From: Paenibacillus sp. JDR-2
GTDB lineage: Bacteria > Bacillota > Bacilli > Paenibacillales > Paenibacillaceae
DNA length: 64,000 nt
Assembly: GCF_000023585.1 (NCBI RefSeq)
Contig: NC_012914.1
Coordinates: forward strand, 1,101,001-1,165,000
Reading direction: 5' to 3'
Shown: positions 23,076 to 32,881 of the stretch, piece by piece
Numbering within the stretch: the first letter of the stretch is position 1
Layout of the letters: each line of letters begins with the position of its first letter
The notes under the pieces: generated by a model
Seen by the model: the letters and a program-made list of their open reading frames with translations, nothing else
Database searches by the model: none
Told to the model about the DNA's origin: nothing
Made by a program: the position numbers and the translations under genes

Positions 23076-24704
23076 TTATCCGCCCCTCCCCTCATCGTCC
23101 CTATACTCCTGGGGAGTCACGTCAAAAAACTTCTTAAACACGCGGATGAAATACGCGGTATTGTTGTAGCCGACAATCTCGGAGATCTCGAACACCTTGG
23201 AAGGCGTTGTGCGAAGCAGGAAAGCGGCCTTTTCCATCCGCAGCCGGTACACGTATTCCGTCAGCGGCTCGCCGGTCTCTGCCTTGTAGATTTTCGACAA
23301 GTAAACAGGATGCAGATGGACGTGATCCGCAATAGCCGGCAGCGATACATCCTTCGCCAGATTGGCATCGATAAATGACCGGACCGCGCGAACAATCGTA
23401 CTATGGTTATCTTTCAGCTCCTGATCGGCATCCTCGCGGATACCCTGCAGGATCCGGATCGACCATTCCATCAGCTGCGCCGCCGTGGTGTAAGCCGGAG
23501 CATGGAAGAACTTGAGTGCCTCAGGCGAAAGAACGGAGGACAACAGCTTGCCGTTCTTGTGAATAATATACGAGAACGCACCGGCCAGCACATGATAAGC
23601 TTCAATCAGCTGTTCCGACATATCCTGTTCGCCGCCCGTCTCCAGCATATCGCGGAAAATATGCCGGATCTTCGTCTCGACGTCGTCGAACCGGCCGGCA
23701 TCGAGAAGGCTGATCAGGGTAGGCGGCTCGTATAAGGACCAGACCGTATTCATCGGGCTGGAATCCAAGGCTTCCTGCGTGGTCACAAACAACCCTTTTC
23801 CGTGGCCCATCTTCCGGCGCATGGAGGTAACGGCATGCTCATAGATTTCCTTCACTTGTCCCGGAAACGTTCCTTGGCCCCCTACGAGTACCGAAATAGC
23901 CCCCTTGAGATAGTTCTGCACATTGGTCTGAATTTGCGCGGCGTAGCGCTCGAGCAAGGACCGGGCTTCCATATCGGCAACTGCCGTATTCTTGGGTTTG
24001 ACGATTAATACGATGTAATCATGAGCATCCCGGGCATGCCAGATATGATAGTCATTTTGCATGATTTCACTCGTTATATTGCAAATCGCGTACTCCATCA
24101 GCGCGGAATCCTGTCCCGGCATTTCGGCAAAACGCTCCTCCATCCGGATCAGCATCATGCACACCCCATCGTCCTCCGCAAAAGGAAGCTCCAGAAGCGC
24201 CAGCTTGTCCGCCAACGCAGATTGATTGCTGCCTCTCAGCAGCTCATTTAGGGTATTGGCCCTCAGCAAAGGAAGGTTCTCGTTCAAGGTGTACAAGGTT
24301 TTCCGGTAGGAGGCAACCTCTTCCCATTTCTCCTTGATTTGTTTCACAACGCGCTCAACCGAATCGATCAGATCCTCGTCGCTGACCGGCTTCAGCAGAT
24401 AGTCAAACGTATTCTGAGCGATCGCTTGTTTGGCATAATCGAAATCGGCATATCCGGTGAGCAAAATAGTCCGGACATGCGGCCATTTGCTATTAATCGC
24501 CGTAATGAGCTCTATGCCGGACATCCCCGGCATTTTGATATCGGTAATCACGATATCGATCGCATGGTCTTCCATGATTTGCAGGGCTATCGGCCCGGAT
24601 AAGGCTTCGTGAACAACGCTAATGCCGCATTCTTCCCAAGGAATCGTCTCGGCAAGGGTCTCGACAACGGACCGTTCATCGTCTACAAGCAAGAGCTGTA
24701 ACAT
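23076..24704 (-). CDS. YesN-type response regulator with AraC DNA-binding domain (module A)
   Basis: 542 aa. The receiver domain is at residues 1-120 with acidic pair Asp8-Asp9, phosphoacceptor Asp55 in DIVITDIKMPG and the signalling Lys in YLLKPVS. A middle region of about 300 residues follows, then an AraC double HTH (about 440-535: SLPAIADHVHLHPVYLSKIYKAETG and VGYNNTAYFIRVFKKFF). It is phosphorylated by the kinase gene directly upstream (10-nt gap) and should activate the divergent permease, glucanase and binding-protein genes. Two matching GTTGCAAT(A/C)TTAG motifs upstream of 26578 and 33844 are its likely sites. Confidence 0.9.
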   Translation of the reverse strand: MLQLLLVDDERSVVETLAETIPWEECGISVVHEALSGPIALQIMEDHAIDIVITDIKMPGMSGIELITAINSKWPHVRTILLTGYADFDYAKQAIAQNTFDYLLKPVSDEDLIDSVERVVKQIKEKWEEVASYRKTLYTLNENLPLLRANTLNELLRGSNQSALADKLALLELPFAEDDGVCMMLIRMEERFAEMPGQDSALMEYAICNITSEIMQNDYHIWHARDAHDYIVLIVKPKNTAVADMEARSLLERYAAQIQTNVQNYLKGAISVLVGGQGTFPGQVKEIYEHAVTSMRRKMGHGKGLFVTTQEALDSSPMNTVWSLYEPPTLISLLDAGRFDDVETKIRHIFRDMLETGGEQDMSEQLIEAYHVLAGAFSYIIHKNGKLLSSVLSPEALKFFHAPAYTTAAQLMEWSIRILQGIREDADQELKDNHSTIVRAVRSFIDANLAKDVSLPAIADHVHLHPVYLSKIYKAETGEPLTEYVYRLRMEKAAFLLRTTPSKVFEISEIVGYNNTAYFIRVFKKFFDVTPQEYRDDEGRGG

Positions 24705-24714
24705 GCTGCTTCAC

Positions 24715-26427
24715 CTACTCTATTGTTTTGTCACTCCAGGTAATAGTCGTCTTGATTCCCCCCAAGTCTGAGCGGGTATAAGACAAGCCGGCTCCTTCTC
24801 CAAACAGATAGATCAATCTTTGATGCACATTCCAAGTCCCGCAGCCCATATTGTCGTCAAGCGGCTTGGTTAAGCTGAGCTGCAGCTTCTGAATTTCCTC
24901 GTCTGTCATGCCAATCCCGCTGTCCTCCACGACTAACCGATACATCCCGTCCTCCGCATAACCGCGGATCCGGATCTCGCCGTTCTCCGCCTGCGGCTCC
25001 AATCCGTGGACAATGGCATTTTCGACAATCGGCTGCAAGGTTAACCGCGAGATCGTTTTGTTCATCAGTTCATCCGGCACCTCAATCGCAAACCGCATCC
25101 GTTCAAGCCGGAGAGACTGGATTTCCAGGTAATTCGTGACCATGCTGAGCTCCTCGCGGATCGTCGCCACGTCGTTTTCCGACCTTGTAATATAGCGGAA
25201 ATAATCCCCAAGATTCAACGCCATCGCTACAACGGCTTTTTCGTTTTTCATCCGCGCCATGTTTTTGATATAGAACAGGCAGTTGTACAGAAAATGCGGA
25301 TTGATCTGGGATTGCAAATGCTTCAGCGTTGCTTCGCGCCTCCGCAGCTTCTCCTCGTATACGTTCTCGATCAGCTCCTGGATCCGCTGGGCCATAATGT
25401 TGAACCGTCCGAGCAACAAGCTGAATTCATTCGTGCCGGAATGGCTTAGCCGGACCGAGAAATCGCCGGAAGACAGCCGCTTGGTGCCCCGGACAAGCTG
25501 GAGCAGAGGGACTTGCACGCTTCGGTAAATAACGAAGATAACGGCGATACTCATGACGAGCAGGACGGCAATCGACGTGTAGAACAAGTTCCGGCTGTTC
25601 GTAATCGGACTCAAAATCTGCTGCATCGGAACATAATCGACATAATACCACTTCAGGCTATCCGACTTGATGTAAGAGACGTAATACTCGGTATTGTCCA
25701 GCTTCGTACGGAAGCCTCCCCGCTCCCCGAGCTTCGATGATTTCAGCTTCTCCGAGAGAAGATCGATCTTCGCGGAGTTGGCGGAATGATTGCGGATCGA
25801 TCCCTGCTCCGGATTAAACAGGAACGGATCGCCGCTGTTGTTCACTTTGTTTTCGTCCAGCATGGTCGTCACGTGATTGATCGGGAAGCTGATCTTCGTA
25901 ATGAGCCTCGCGCTGCGCGGATTGGACATCGCGGTCGTTGGTTCGGTGGCATACCAGACAAAGCTGTCGCCCGTATACTCCCAGGATTTGAGGAACGGCT
26001 TCGTAAAAGCATCCTCCCGGTACGTGATCGTATTGTAATATTCCGTGGACAAGGCGTCTCCCGTACGCGGGAAAAACAACGTAATGGTGGAATGCCACTT
26101 GCTGGCGGCGTTGTACAGATTCATTTTTTCCAGAATGGCTACGCTCAGCTTTACCCGTTCATAAGGCTGCTCCCGGAAGTCAGGACGCTGGTACTCCTGA
26201 ATGCTGGAGTCCTGCCCAATCGATACGCCGTAGAGGGATAACTGATAAATATTCGACTCGACCTGGGCAGCGAAGGAAGACAAGCGATTCGTTGTGCCGC
26301 TCTGGATTTCGTTCTCGATGACGCGCACGCTTTCCCGGTTGGAATAGGTGTACAGGGATAGAACCGGGATAAGCAGGAGCAGGACGAGAAGGGAGATTTT
26401 CGTGAAAACATTGAACCGCAGCAGCAA
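24715..26427 (-). CDS. YesM-type sensor histidine kinase (module A)
   Basis: 570 aa from a TTG start at 26427, 7 nt after GAAGGGGG. An N-terminal membrane segment (about 9-28), an extracytoplasmic sensor (about 30-285), a second membrane segment (about 290-310), HAMP (about 310-365, VPLLQLVRGTKRLSSGDFSV), the phosphoacceptor His378 in QSQINPHFLYN (His_kinase family) and an ATPase domain with VEDSGIGMTDEEI and GTWNVHQRL. It should sense an outside sugar, or the loaded binding protein, and phosphorylate the regulator encoded 10 nt downstream. It is divergent from the importer it probably controls. Confidence 0.9.
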   Translation of the reverse strand: MLLRFNVFTKISLLVLLLLIPVLSLYTYSNRESVRVIENEIQSGTTNRLSSFAAQVESNIYQLSLYGVSIGQDSSIQEYQRPDFREQPYERVKLSVAILEKMNLYNAASKWHSTITLFFPRTGDALSTEYYNTITYREDAFTKPFLKSWEYTGDSFVWYATEPTTAMSNPRSARLITKISFPINHVTTMLDENKVNNSGDPFLFNPEQGSIRNHSANSAKIDLLSEKLKSSKLGERGGFRTKLDNTEYYVSYIKSDSLKWYYVDYVPMQQILSPITNSRNLFYTSIAVLLVMSIAVIFVIYRSVQVPLLQLVRGTKRLSSGDFSVRLSHSGTNEFSLLLGRFNIMAQRIQELIENVYEEKLRRREATLKHLQSQINPHFLYNCLFYIKNMARMKNEKAVVAMALNLGDYFRYITRSENDVATIREELSMVTNYLEIQSLRLERMRFAIEVPDELMNKTISRLTLQPIVENAIVHGLEPQAENGEIRIRGYAEDGMYRLVVEDSGIGMTDEEIQKLQLSLTKPLDDNMGCGTWNVHQRLIYLFGEGAGLSYTRSDLGGIKTTITWSDKTIE

Positions 26428-26467
26428 GATGATGCCCCCTTCAGATAGTTAAAATATCAATATCGTT

Positions 26468-26488
26468 GTTGCAATATTAGGATATAGA
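26468..26488. promoter_or_regulatory. putative response-regulator site, module A (copy 1)
   Basis: GTTGCAATATTAGGATATAG lies just upstream of a -10-like TATAAT (26506-26511) that lacks a good -35. The same pattern GTTGCAAT(A/C)TTAG(G/T)ATA recurs at 33760 before the binding-protein gene. A second half-like ATCACAAAT follows about 20 nt on, as expected for an AraC-type activator. Confidence 0.55.
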
Positions 26489-26577
26489 TCACAAATCCCC
26501 GTTGCTATAATCGTTATATTACAAGGTCAGGACGACCTAGAAAAGCACAAATTTGTCTGAACATGGAGGATACCGCG

Positions 26578-27531
26578 GTGAAAGAAACAGCTTTACAGCT
26601 ACCTGCACAACAAGAAAAACGCCGTGTTTCAAGGAAAAGCTGGAACATGAAACGCAATTGGCCCCTGCACGTGATGCTCCTGCCGGCGCTTGTTCTCGTC
26701 ATTATTTTCCAGTACATTCCGATGGCCGGAATCGTAATCGCGTTCCAGGATTTCAAGCCTTGGAAAGGGTTAACCGGATCTGAATGGGTCGGCCTAGACA
26801 ACTTCCGGTTTCTGTTCAAGTATCCGGATATCGGTCAGGTGATTTGGAATACGCTTGTCATCGCTTTTTTCAAAATGGCAGCCGGACTTATCGTTCCGTT
26901 CCTGTTCGCCATTCTGCTTAACGAGGTCAGGCTGATGGCCTTCAAACGGTTTACGCAGACGCTTGTCTATCTGCCGCATTTCCTGTCCTGGGTTATTCTC
27001 GGGGGCATTCTGCTCGATATTCTCGCTCCGGACGGGGGACTCGTGAATAAAGCCGTAACGGCGCTGGGATTTGAACCGGTCTTCTTCCTCGGGGACAACA
27101 ACTGGTTCCGCTTCACGCTTATTGTCAGCGACGTCTGGAAGGAATTCGGCTTCGGAACAATCGTCTTCCTGGCGGCGCTGGCGGGGATCAATCCGGCGCT
27201 TTACGAAGCGGCGGAGGTGGACGGGGCGTCAAGGCTGAAGCAGACCATTCACATTACGATGCCGGCGCTGATGCCGATCACCATCGTGCTTGGAACCTTG
27301 TCGATCGGCAATATTTTGAATGCCGGGTTTGATCAGGTGTTTAACCTGTACAACCCTCTCGTGATGGAGAAGGGAGATATTATCGACACCTTCGTTTATA
27401 GGCTGGGGATATTAAACGGGAAAATGAGCTTCGCCACAACGGTTGGATTGTTCAAATCCGTCGTAGCGACGATTCTCATCGCGACATCTTACCGGTTGGC
27501 CTATAAATTTGCGAATTATCGCGTCTTCTAA
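26578..27531 (+). CDS. carbohydrate ABC transporter permease, LplB type (module A)
   Basis: 317 aa. The start is GTG at 26578, 8 nt after GGAGG; the in-frame ATG at 26563 would place that site inside the gene. Six membrane segments follow a basic N-terminus; the EAA loop is LYEAAEVDGASRLKQTIHIT near residue 210. It pairs with the next permease (stop and start 14 nt apart) and with the binding lipoprotein at 33844, from which the two GH16 enzyme genes separate it. Divergent from the kinase gene. Likely substrate, from context: oligosaccharides of beta-1,3- or mixed-linkage glucan. Confidence 0.88.
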   Translation: MKETALQLPAQQEKRRVSRKSWNMKRNWPLHVMLLPALVLVIIFQYIPMAGIVIAFQDFKPWKGLTGSEWVGLDNFRFLFKYPDIGQVIWNTLVIAFFKMAAGLIVPFLFAILLNEVRLMAFKRFTQTLVYLPHFLSWVILGGILLDILAPDGGLVNKAVTALGFEPVFFLGDNNWFRFTLIVSDVWKEFGFGTIVFLAALAGINPALYEAAEVDGASRLKQTIHITMPALMPITIVLGTLSIGNILNAGFDQVFNLYNPLVMEKGDIIDTFVYRLGILNGKMSFATTVGLFKSVVATILIATSYRLAYKFANYRVF

Positions 27532-27544
27532 GGAGGTTCTACTT

Positions 27545-28423
27545 TTGTACCACAAAACGTTAGGCTACAAAATTTTCAGCATCGGCAACTATGTGTTTCT
27601 TGGCCTTTTGTCGCTTCTATGCATCTTGCCTATTATTCATATTCTGGCTGTATCGTTCAGCAGCATGGCGCCTGCCTCGTCCAATCTCGTAGGCTTCTGG
27701 CCGATCGGCTTTACGACGGATGCTTACGAGAAAACGTTCGGCAATTCCAATTTCCTGAACTCGCTTGGCGTTTCGGTAATGAGAACCGTATTATCCACGG
27801 TAATCGGCATGGCTCTCTGCCTGATGACCGCTTATCCGCTGTCGAAGGAGGATCTTCATTTCCGGGGCCGCACGATGTATGTCTGGATCTTTGTCTTTAC
27901 CATTTTGTTCAGCGGAGGCTTGATCCCAAGCTATATCCTGGTTCAAAAGATCGGACTGATGGATTCCATCTGGGCGTTAGTGCTGCCCGGCGCGGTGTCG
28001 GTATGGAACGTCATACTGATGCTGAACTTTTTCAGAGGCCTGCCGAAGGAGCTGGAGGAAGCGGCTTATCTGGACGGGGCGGGACAACTGAAGACGCTGG
28101 TGCTGGTATTTATACCGCTGTCGATGCCGTCCATCGCGACTTTGTCGCTGTTCACGATGGTTTATCAATGGAACTCCTGGTTCGACGGGATGATCTATAT
28201 GCGGGATATCAAGGATTATCCGCTGGCGTCGCTCCTCCAGACGATTATCGTCCAGCAGGATTTCAGCAAGATCAACGTCGATCCGAAGCAGCTCGAGAAC
28301 ATTTCGCAGCGTACGGTACGGGCCGCGCAAATTTTTATCGGCGCGCTTCCGATTTTGCTCGTTTATCCGTTTCTGCAGCGGTTCTTTGTTAAAGGGATGG
28401 TCATCGGCGCGGTAAAAGAGTAG
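27545..28423 (+). CDS. carbohydrate ABC transporter permease, LplC/YtcP type (module A)
   Basis: 292 aa, the same length as the left-edge LplC-type permease. The start is TTG at 27545, 8 nt after AAGGAGG; a longer frame overlaps the previous gene without need. The EAA loop is LEEAAYLDGAGQLKTLVLVF near residue 180 and the end FFVKGMVIGAVKE is typical. A GC-rich 8-bp hairpin (28438-28458) follows in the 63-nt gap before the SLH-glucanase gene, perhaps lowering or stabilising downstream mRNA. Confidence 0.88.
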   Translation: MYHKTLGYKIFSIGNYVFLGLLSLLCILPIIHILAVSFSSMAPASSNLVGFWPIGFTTDAYEKTFGNSNFLNSLGVSVMRTVLSTVIGMALCLMTAYPLSKEDLHFRGRTMYVWIFVFTILFSGGLIPSYILVQKIGLMDSIWALVLPGAVSVWNVILMLNFFRGLPKELEEAAYLDGAGQLKTLVLVFIPLSMPSIATLSLFTMVYQWNSWFDGMIYMRDIKDYPLASLLQTIIVQQDFSKINVDPKQLENISQRTVRAAQIFIGALPILLVYPFLQRFFVKGMVIGAVKE

Positions 28424-28437
28424 CGATAGGCAAAGGA

Positions 28438-28458
28438 GGGGCCGCTTGATGCGGCCCC
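28438..28458 (+). other. intercistronic hairpin
   Basis: GGGGCCGC-ttgat-GCGGCCCC without a T run, between the permease and SLH-glucanase genes. It is more likely an mRNA-stability or processing hairpin than a full terminator. Confidence 0.55.
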
Positions 28459-28486
28459 GACCATGTAAACCATTGGGGAGGTAACT

Positions 28487-31400
28487 ATGTTAAAGAAGAG
28501 ATTATCGCAATTAACGGCCTGCAGTCTGCTGGCAGCCACTCTTAGCCCGCTTGTTGGAGGGACAGCGATTCATGCCTCGGAAGCGGCTGGGGCAACTTCG
28601 TTTAAGGATCTGGGGGGACATTGGGCGGAATCCGCCGTCAATCGCATGGTTTCGTTTGGTATTGTAAGCGGTTACGAAAATGGCGCGTTTAAGCCTGGCT
28701 CGCCAATCAGCCGTGCCGAGTTTATTGCCATGCTGGACCGCATATTTGGATTCGCCGGACAAGAAGAAGCCGGATTCCAGGATGTATCGCCGGATGCCTG
28801 GTATTCCGACGCGGTGAAGAGATCAAGCGGTTCCGGCATTGTTCAAGGCGTGGACGCGAAGCATTTTGCTCCAAACGCCAGCATTACGCGGGAAGATGCG
28901 GCGGTCATGATTGACCGGGCGTTCGAGCTCTCGACGGGTTCGGAATCCGAAACGCAGCTTCAGCAGTTCAAGGATTTAGCGGATGTTTCCGGCTATGCCA
29001 AGAAAGCGCTTACTTACTTGGCGAGCGAAAAACATATAAAAGGCTATAACGGCAAGCTTCAGCCGAAGTCGCCGATTACGCGCGCCGAATCGGCCGTGCT
29101 TTTGTCCGGCATGATCGGGGATTTGGTTGCAAAGCCGGGCAAGTACGACGCTGCGCAAGTGGAAGGCAATCTCATTATTCGCTCCACGGATGTTACTGTC
29201 GACCGTACGGCGGTGTACGGAAACCTGCTGCTTGCCGAAGGGATTAAAGAAGGCGATGCGACGCTTAAGGGCGTAACCGTTACGGGCAAGACCGTTATTA
29301 AGGGCGGCGGAAGCCATTCGGTTGTTTTTGACGGCGCCAAGCTGAAGGATGTGCTCATTAACAAGCCAGGCGGAGCGGTCCGCGTTGTTTTCTCAAACGG
29401 AACGACGGCGGATCAGGTCCTTATCCAGCATCCGACGGACTTCGAATGGTCGGCGGATAGCCGCGTAGGAAACCTTCAGGTCCAGTCCGGCGGCGTGACG
29501 GTGAATGACAAAGCCATGCCGGCAGGCACGAAAACCACCCTTGGTACGGGTTCTGAGGGAACAACCAATCCTCCGGCAACCAACCCGCCGGAAGCCTCCG
29601 GGGAGAAGCCCGTGCCGCCTACAACGATAGCGGATAACGAGTGGAAGCTCGTATGGAATGACGAATTCAACCAATCAACGATTGATTCAAGCAAGTGGAC
29701 GGTTCAAGATACCGGCGTTGTTTACAATAACGAGCTTGAGTACTACAAACCGGATAATGCGGTCATTGAACGGGATGGCGACCGCAGCGTCCTGAGCATT
29801 AAAGCGAAGAAAGAAGAACATAAAGGCAGCCATTACACCTCCGCGAAGCTCATCACCAAGGAAAAAGGCGACTGGACCTACGGCAAAGTGGTTGTCCGCG
29901 CCAAGCTTCCGGTTCAGCAGGGGATGTGGCCGGCGATTTGGCTGCTGCCAACCGATGAAGCCCATTACGGCGGCTGGCCGGCTTCCGGCGAAATTGATCT
30001 GATGGAGCTGATTGGCGGGGCGAACAAGAACCGCGTCTTCGGTACCCTTCATTACGACAGCGTACAGGCGGACGGCTCGCATGGCTCCGACCAAAGCAGC
30101 CATGTATTGCCGGAGGGCAAGACCTATGCCGACGACTACCATGATTTTCAGCTGGAATGGCTGCCGGGCGTAATCCGTTTCTATGTCGACGGCCAGCTTT
30201 ATCATGAAGTGAGAGACTGGAAAACCAAAGGCCCGGGGCAGCCGGAATATTATACGTACCCCGCGCCGTTTGACCGCCCGTTCTATCTCATTTTGAATCT
30301 GGCGGTTGGCGGTGATTGGCCGGGTTCGCCAAACGGCGATTTTACGGCTGATCAAATGAATGTCGACTTCGTAAGGGTGTATGAATACAAGAACCTGGAC
30401 AGCTGGGAGGATGTAACGGGCAATCCGCCGGAGCCGTCCCCCAAGCGCGAACCGCAGGCTGACGGCAATCTGTTGTATAACGAAAAGTTTACGCAGTCAA
30501 CGGATGCAAACGGCGTGCCGCAGGATTGGCAGTTCCTTCTTAACGCCGGCGGTTCAGGCCAAGCGGCCGTCGTGGACGATGCTTCCAAAGGAAAAGCGGC
30601 AAAGATCGCAATCGATAACGGCGGTACGGAGATTTACTCCGTTCAGCTGACGCAAATGCCGGTATATTTGCAGAAGGGCAAAAAGTATAAGGTCACGTAT
30701 GAGGCAAAAGCCGACGAGGCCCGCACGATAATGTCGAAGGTAAATCAGTTCGAGAAGAGCTGGAAAAATTATTCCGGCGAGCAATACGGCAATCTGACAA
30801 CCCAATGGCAGTCTTATGAATATACGTTCGACATGCTGGAGAGCACGGACAACAATGCGAGATTCGAGTTTAATCTTGGGAAAAACGCGGCGGCCGTCTA
30901 TATTGCAAACGTGAAGCTGGTTGAGATCGGCGATGCCTCCCCGCAGCCGGAGGTGCCGGGTGAACGGACCGCGCTGGCGGACGGCAATCTGATCTATAAC
31001 GGTACGTTTGATCAAGGAAGAGACCGTCTTGCTTTTTGGACCAAGTCCGTTGCTCCGGGTGCGGAAGCTGCGGTCAGCGTGAATAACTTCCTTGCGTTTC
31101 CGATTTATGAGCGGCAGCTGGTTGTTGATGTGAAGGATGGTGGCACGAATGCGGAAGCCGTAACGGTCTCCCAGCCTGGGCTGGCGCTTGCAGGGAACAG
31201 CGAATACGGCATTTCTTTTGAGGCCAAGGCCGATGCGCCGCGGAGTATGATGGTTGAACTGGCAGGCGATCATTCCGCTACCTACCCTGGCGGCAACGCC
31301 GTATCGCTTGGCACTAAGCTGCAAACCTACTCGCTGGAAGCGGTATTGGGGGATGGCGCGGATACGGCGGAAGCTGAGCTGAAGCTGCTGTTCGGCGGCG

Positions 31401-32788
31401 AGAGCGGTACGGTCTATGTCGACAACGTCCGGCTGGTGAAGCGCGGCGAGCCGATTACGGTAGCGGGCTATACTCATATTCCGGCAGCAAACGCATGGGA
31501 GATGCAGGGGCTGCAGCTCGAAAATGCAAGCGAAGGCGGCAAAAACGTCGCTTACATGGATGAAGGCGATACGCTCAAGTACAAAATCGGCGTAACCCGT
31601 TCCGCTGAATACCAGTTCTCGGCCAGAGTGGCAAGCGGTCAGGAGCAGTCGCAAATCCGCCTGCGGATCAAAGACGAGAATGGTTCCGTTGTCTCGCAGT
31701 CGAGTTATGAATTCGGCAATACCGGCGGCTGGCAGACCTATCAGACCGTCTATATGAGACCTGCCGCGCTGGAAGCGGGACATGACTATTACGTGGAATT
31801 CCAAGGCTACGACTACAATGCGCTTTGGGTAGATCTGTCGCCTAACTTGGTTCAGAACGGCGGATTCGATACGAATCTTAACGGCTGGAATCTGAATGCG
31901 GGAGATTCGGCGACGATGAGCCGCTCGGATGAAGGAAGCCTGATTGCGGCGCTTCCCGGAACAAGCGCGAATTGGTGGGACGCTACGCTTCAGCAGGAGC
32001 AGCTTAAGATCGAGAAGGGCAAGTCTTACAGGCTGGAGTTTGATGCTTCCGCTTCTACCGAGAAAGCCGTGCAGGTTGTTGTCTCGCAGAGCAGCGGCGA
32101 TTTCGCCAAATATTTGGAGGACACCGCCCAGCTTTCCGCAGACCGCAAGCATTACGCGTACTCTTTTGCAATGGCCGGCGATTCCGATCCTTCGTCCGTG
32201 CTGGTGTTCGGGCTGGGCAATCCGGCGGGCGCCGCAGGCGGGCATTCGGTAACGTTCGATAACGTACTGCTCTACGAGGTTAATGCTTCCGCGGAGAGCG
32301 GCGGCCAGCCTACGAACGTCAATCTGCTGCAAAACGGCAATTTCGCGAACGGCCTCGCTGGCTGGTTCTCTTATACGGCGGCTCCGGGCGAGCTTGCGAT
32401 CGGGGCTAACAACGGAAAGCTGGAGGCTTCGATCGGCGCGGCGGGCGATAACCCTTGGGACCGCCAGGTTATTCAGGAAGGCTTCGCTATTCAGCAGGGA
32501 AGCAAGTATGCGTTTAGCTTCAAAGCGAAAGCCAGCACGGCAAGGAAGCTGGGGCTTGGCATCGGGTGGGTAGATGTGCCGGCAGGTTATGCTTGGCATG
32601 GCTATTACGGACAGCAGGTGGATTTGACGGAAGAGGAGCAGACCTTTACGTTCACCTTTGACGTGACCGATCAGGGGTATAATACGTCCCGCATCTCCTT
32701 CGATATGGGCAATATCGCAGGCGGCAACGCCGGTAACGCGACGATTACGATCTCGGACGTTAGCTTGGTCAATCTGGGGCCGATTTAA
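28487..32788 (+). CDS. SLH-anchored GH16 endo-beta-1,3-glucanase (laminarinase-like) with multiple carbohydrate-binding modules
   Basis: 1433 aa, exported. A signal peptide (1-31, ending TAIHA), three SLH domains (about 38-220) that bind the secondary cell-wall polymer, a beta-rich linker domain (about 230-350) and a Pro/Thr linker (about 360-382). The GH16 catalytic domain (about 385-635) has the signature GEIDLMELIG with nucleophile Glu502, Asp504 and acid/base Glu507. Next come CBM4/9-like modules starting near 661, 834, 1121 and 1279 (each begins N-L-x-x-N-x-x-F) and a CBM6-like module near 990. It should cut beta-1,3-glucan while tied to the cell surface, feeding the importer encoded just upstream. 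GGGGAGG precedes the ATG. Confidence 0.9.
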   Translation: MLKKRLSQLTACSLLAATLSPLVGGTAIHASEAAGATSFKDLGGHWAESAVNRMVSFGIVSGYENGAFKPGSPISRAEFIAMLDRIFGFAGQEEAGFQDVSPDAWYSDAVKRSSGSGIVQGVDAKHFAPNASITREDAAVMIDRAFELSTGSESETQLQQFKDLADVSGYAKKALTYLASEKHIKGYNGKLQPKSPITRAESAVLLSGMIGDLVAKPGKYDAAQVEGNLIIRSTDVTVDRTAVYGNLLLAEGIKEGDATLKGVTVTGKTVIKGGGSHSVVFDGAKLKDVLINKPGGAVRVVFSNGTTADQVLIQHPTDFEWSADSRVGNLQVQSGGVTVNDKAMPAGTKTTLGTGSEGTTNPPATNPPEASGEKPVPPTTIADNEWKLVWNDEFNQSTIDSSKWTVQDTGVVYNNELEYYKPDNAVIERDGDRSVLSIKAKKEEHKGSHYTSAKLITKEKGDWTYGKVVVRAKLPVQQGMWPAIWLLPTDEAHYGGWPASGEIDLMELIGGANKNRVFGTLHYDSVQADGSHGSDQSSHVLPEGKTYADDYHDFQLEWLPGVIRFYVDGQLYHEVRDWKTKGPGQPEYYTYPAPFDRPFYLILNLAVGGDWPGSPNGDFTADQMNVDFVRVYEYKNLDSWEDVTGNPPEPSPKREPQADGNLLYNEKFTQSTDANGVPQDWQFLLNAGGSGQAAVVDDASKGKAAKIAIDNGGTEIYSVQLTQMPVYLQKGKKYKVTYEAKADEARTIMSKVNQFEKSWKNYSGEQYGNLTTQWQSYEYTFDMLESTDNNARFEFNLGKNAAAVYIANVKLVEIGDASPQPEVPGERTALADGNLIYNGTFDQGRDRLAFWTKSVAPGAEAAVSVNNFLAFPIYERQLVVDVKDGGTNAEAVTVSQPGLALAGNSEYGISFEAKADAPRSMMVELAGDHSATYPGGNAVSLGTKLQTYSLEAVLGDGADTAEAELKLLFGGESGTVYVDNVRLVKRGEPITVAGYTHIPAANAWEMQGLQLENASEGGKNVAYMDEGDTLKYKIGVTRSAEYQFSARVASGQEQSQIRLRIKDENGSVVSQSSYEFGNTGGWQTYQTVYMRPAALEAGHDYYVEFQGYDYNALWVDLSPNLVQNGGFDTNLNGWNLNAGDSATMSRSDEGSLIAALPGTSANWWDATLQQEQLKIEKGKSYRLEFDASASTEKAVQVVVSQSSGDFAKYLEDTAQLSADRKHYAYSFAMAGDSDPSSVLVFGLGNPAGAAGGHSVTFDNVLLYEVNASAESGGQPTNVNLLQNGNFANGLAGWFSYTAAPGELAIGANNGKLEASIGAAGDNPWDRQVIQEGFAIQQGSKYAFSFKAKASTARKLGLGIGWVDVPAGYAWHGYYGQQVDLTEEEQTFTFTFDVTDQGYNTSRISFDMGNIAGGNAGNATITISDVSLVNLGPI

Positions 32789-32881
32789 CGCCATTTTATA
32801 GATCGAAAGCTTGGTGCTGGGGGAGGGGATAAGCGGAGGCGGCAGGCAATTACAAGGCACGATAAAATCCGGAGGTGTTCC

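Noticed and set aside
30554..32860. A 768-codon open frame on the minus strand opposite the SLH-GH16 gene, and a 478-codon one at 33790-35226 opposite the binding-protein gene
   Set aside because: Both lie entirely opposite genes with clear domains, show no recognisable motifs and have the Arg/Leu/His-rich composition of antisense frames in GC-rich coding DNA.
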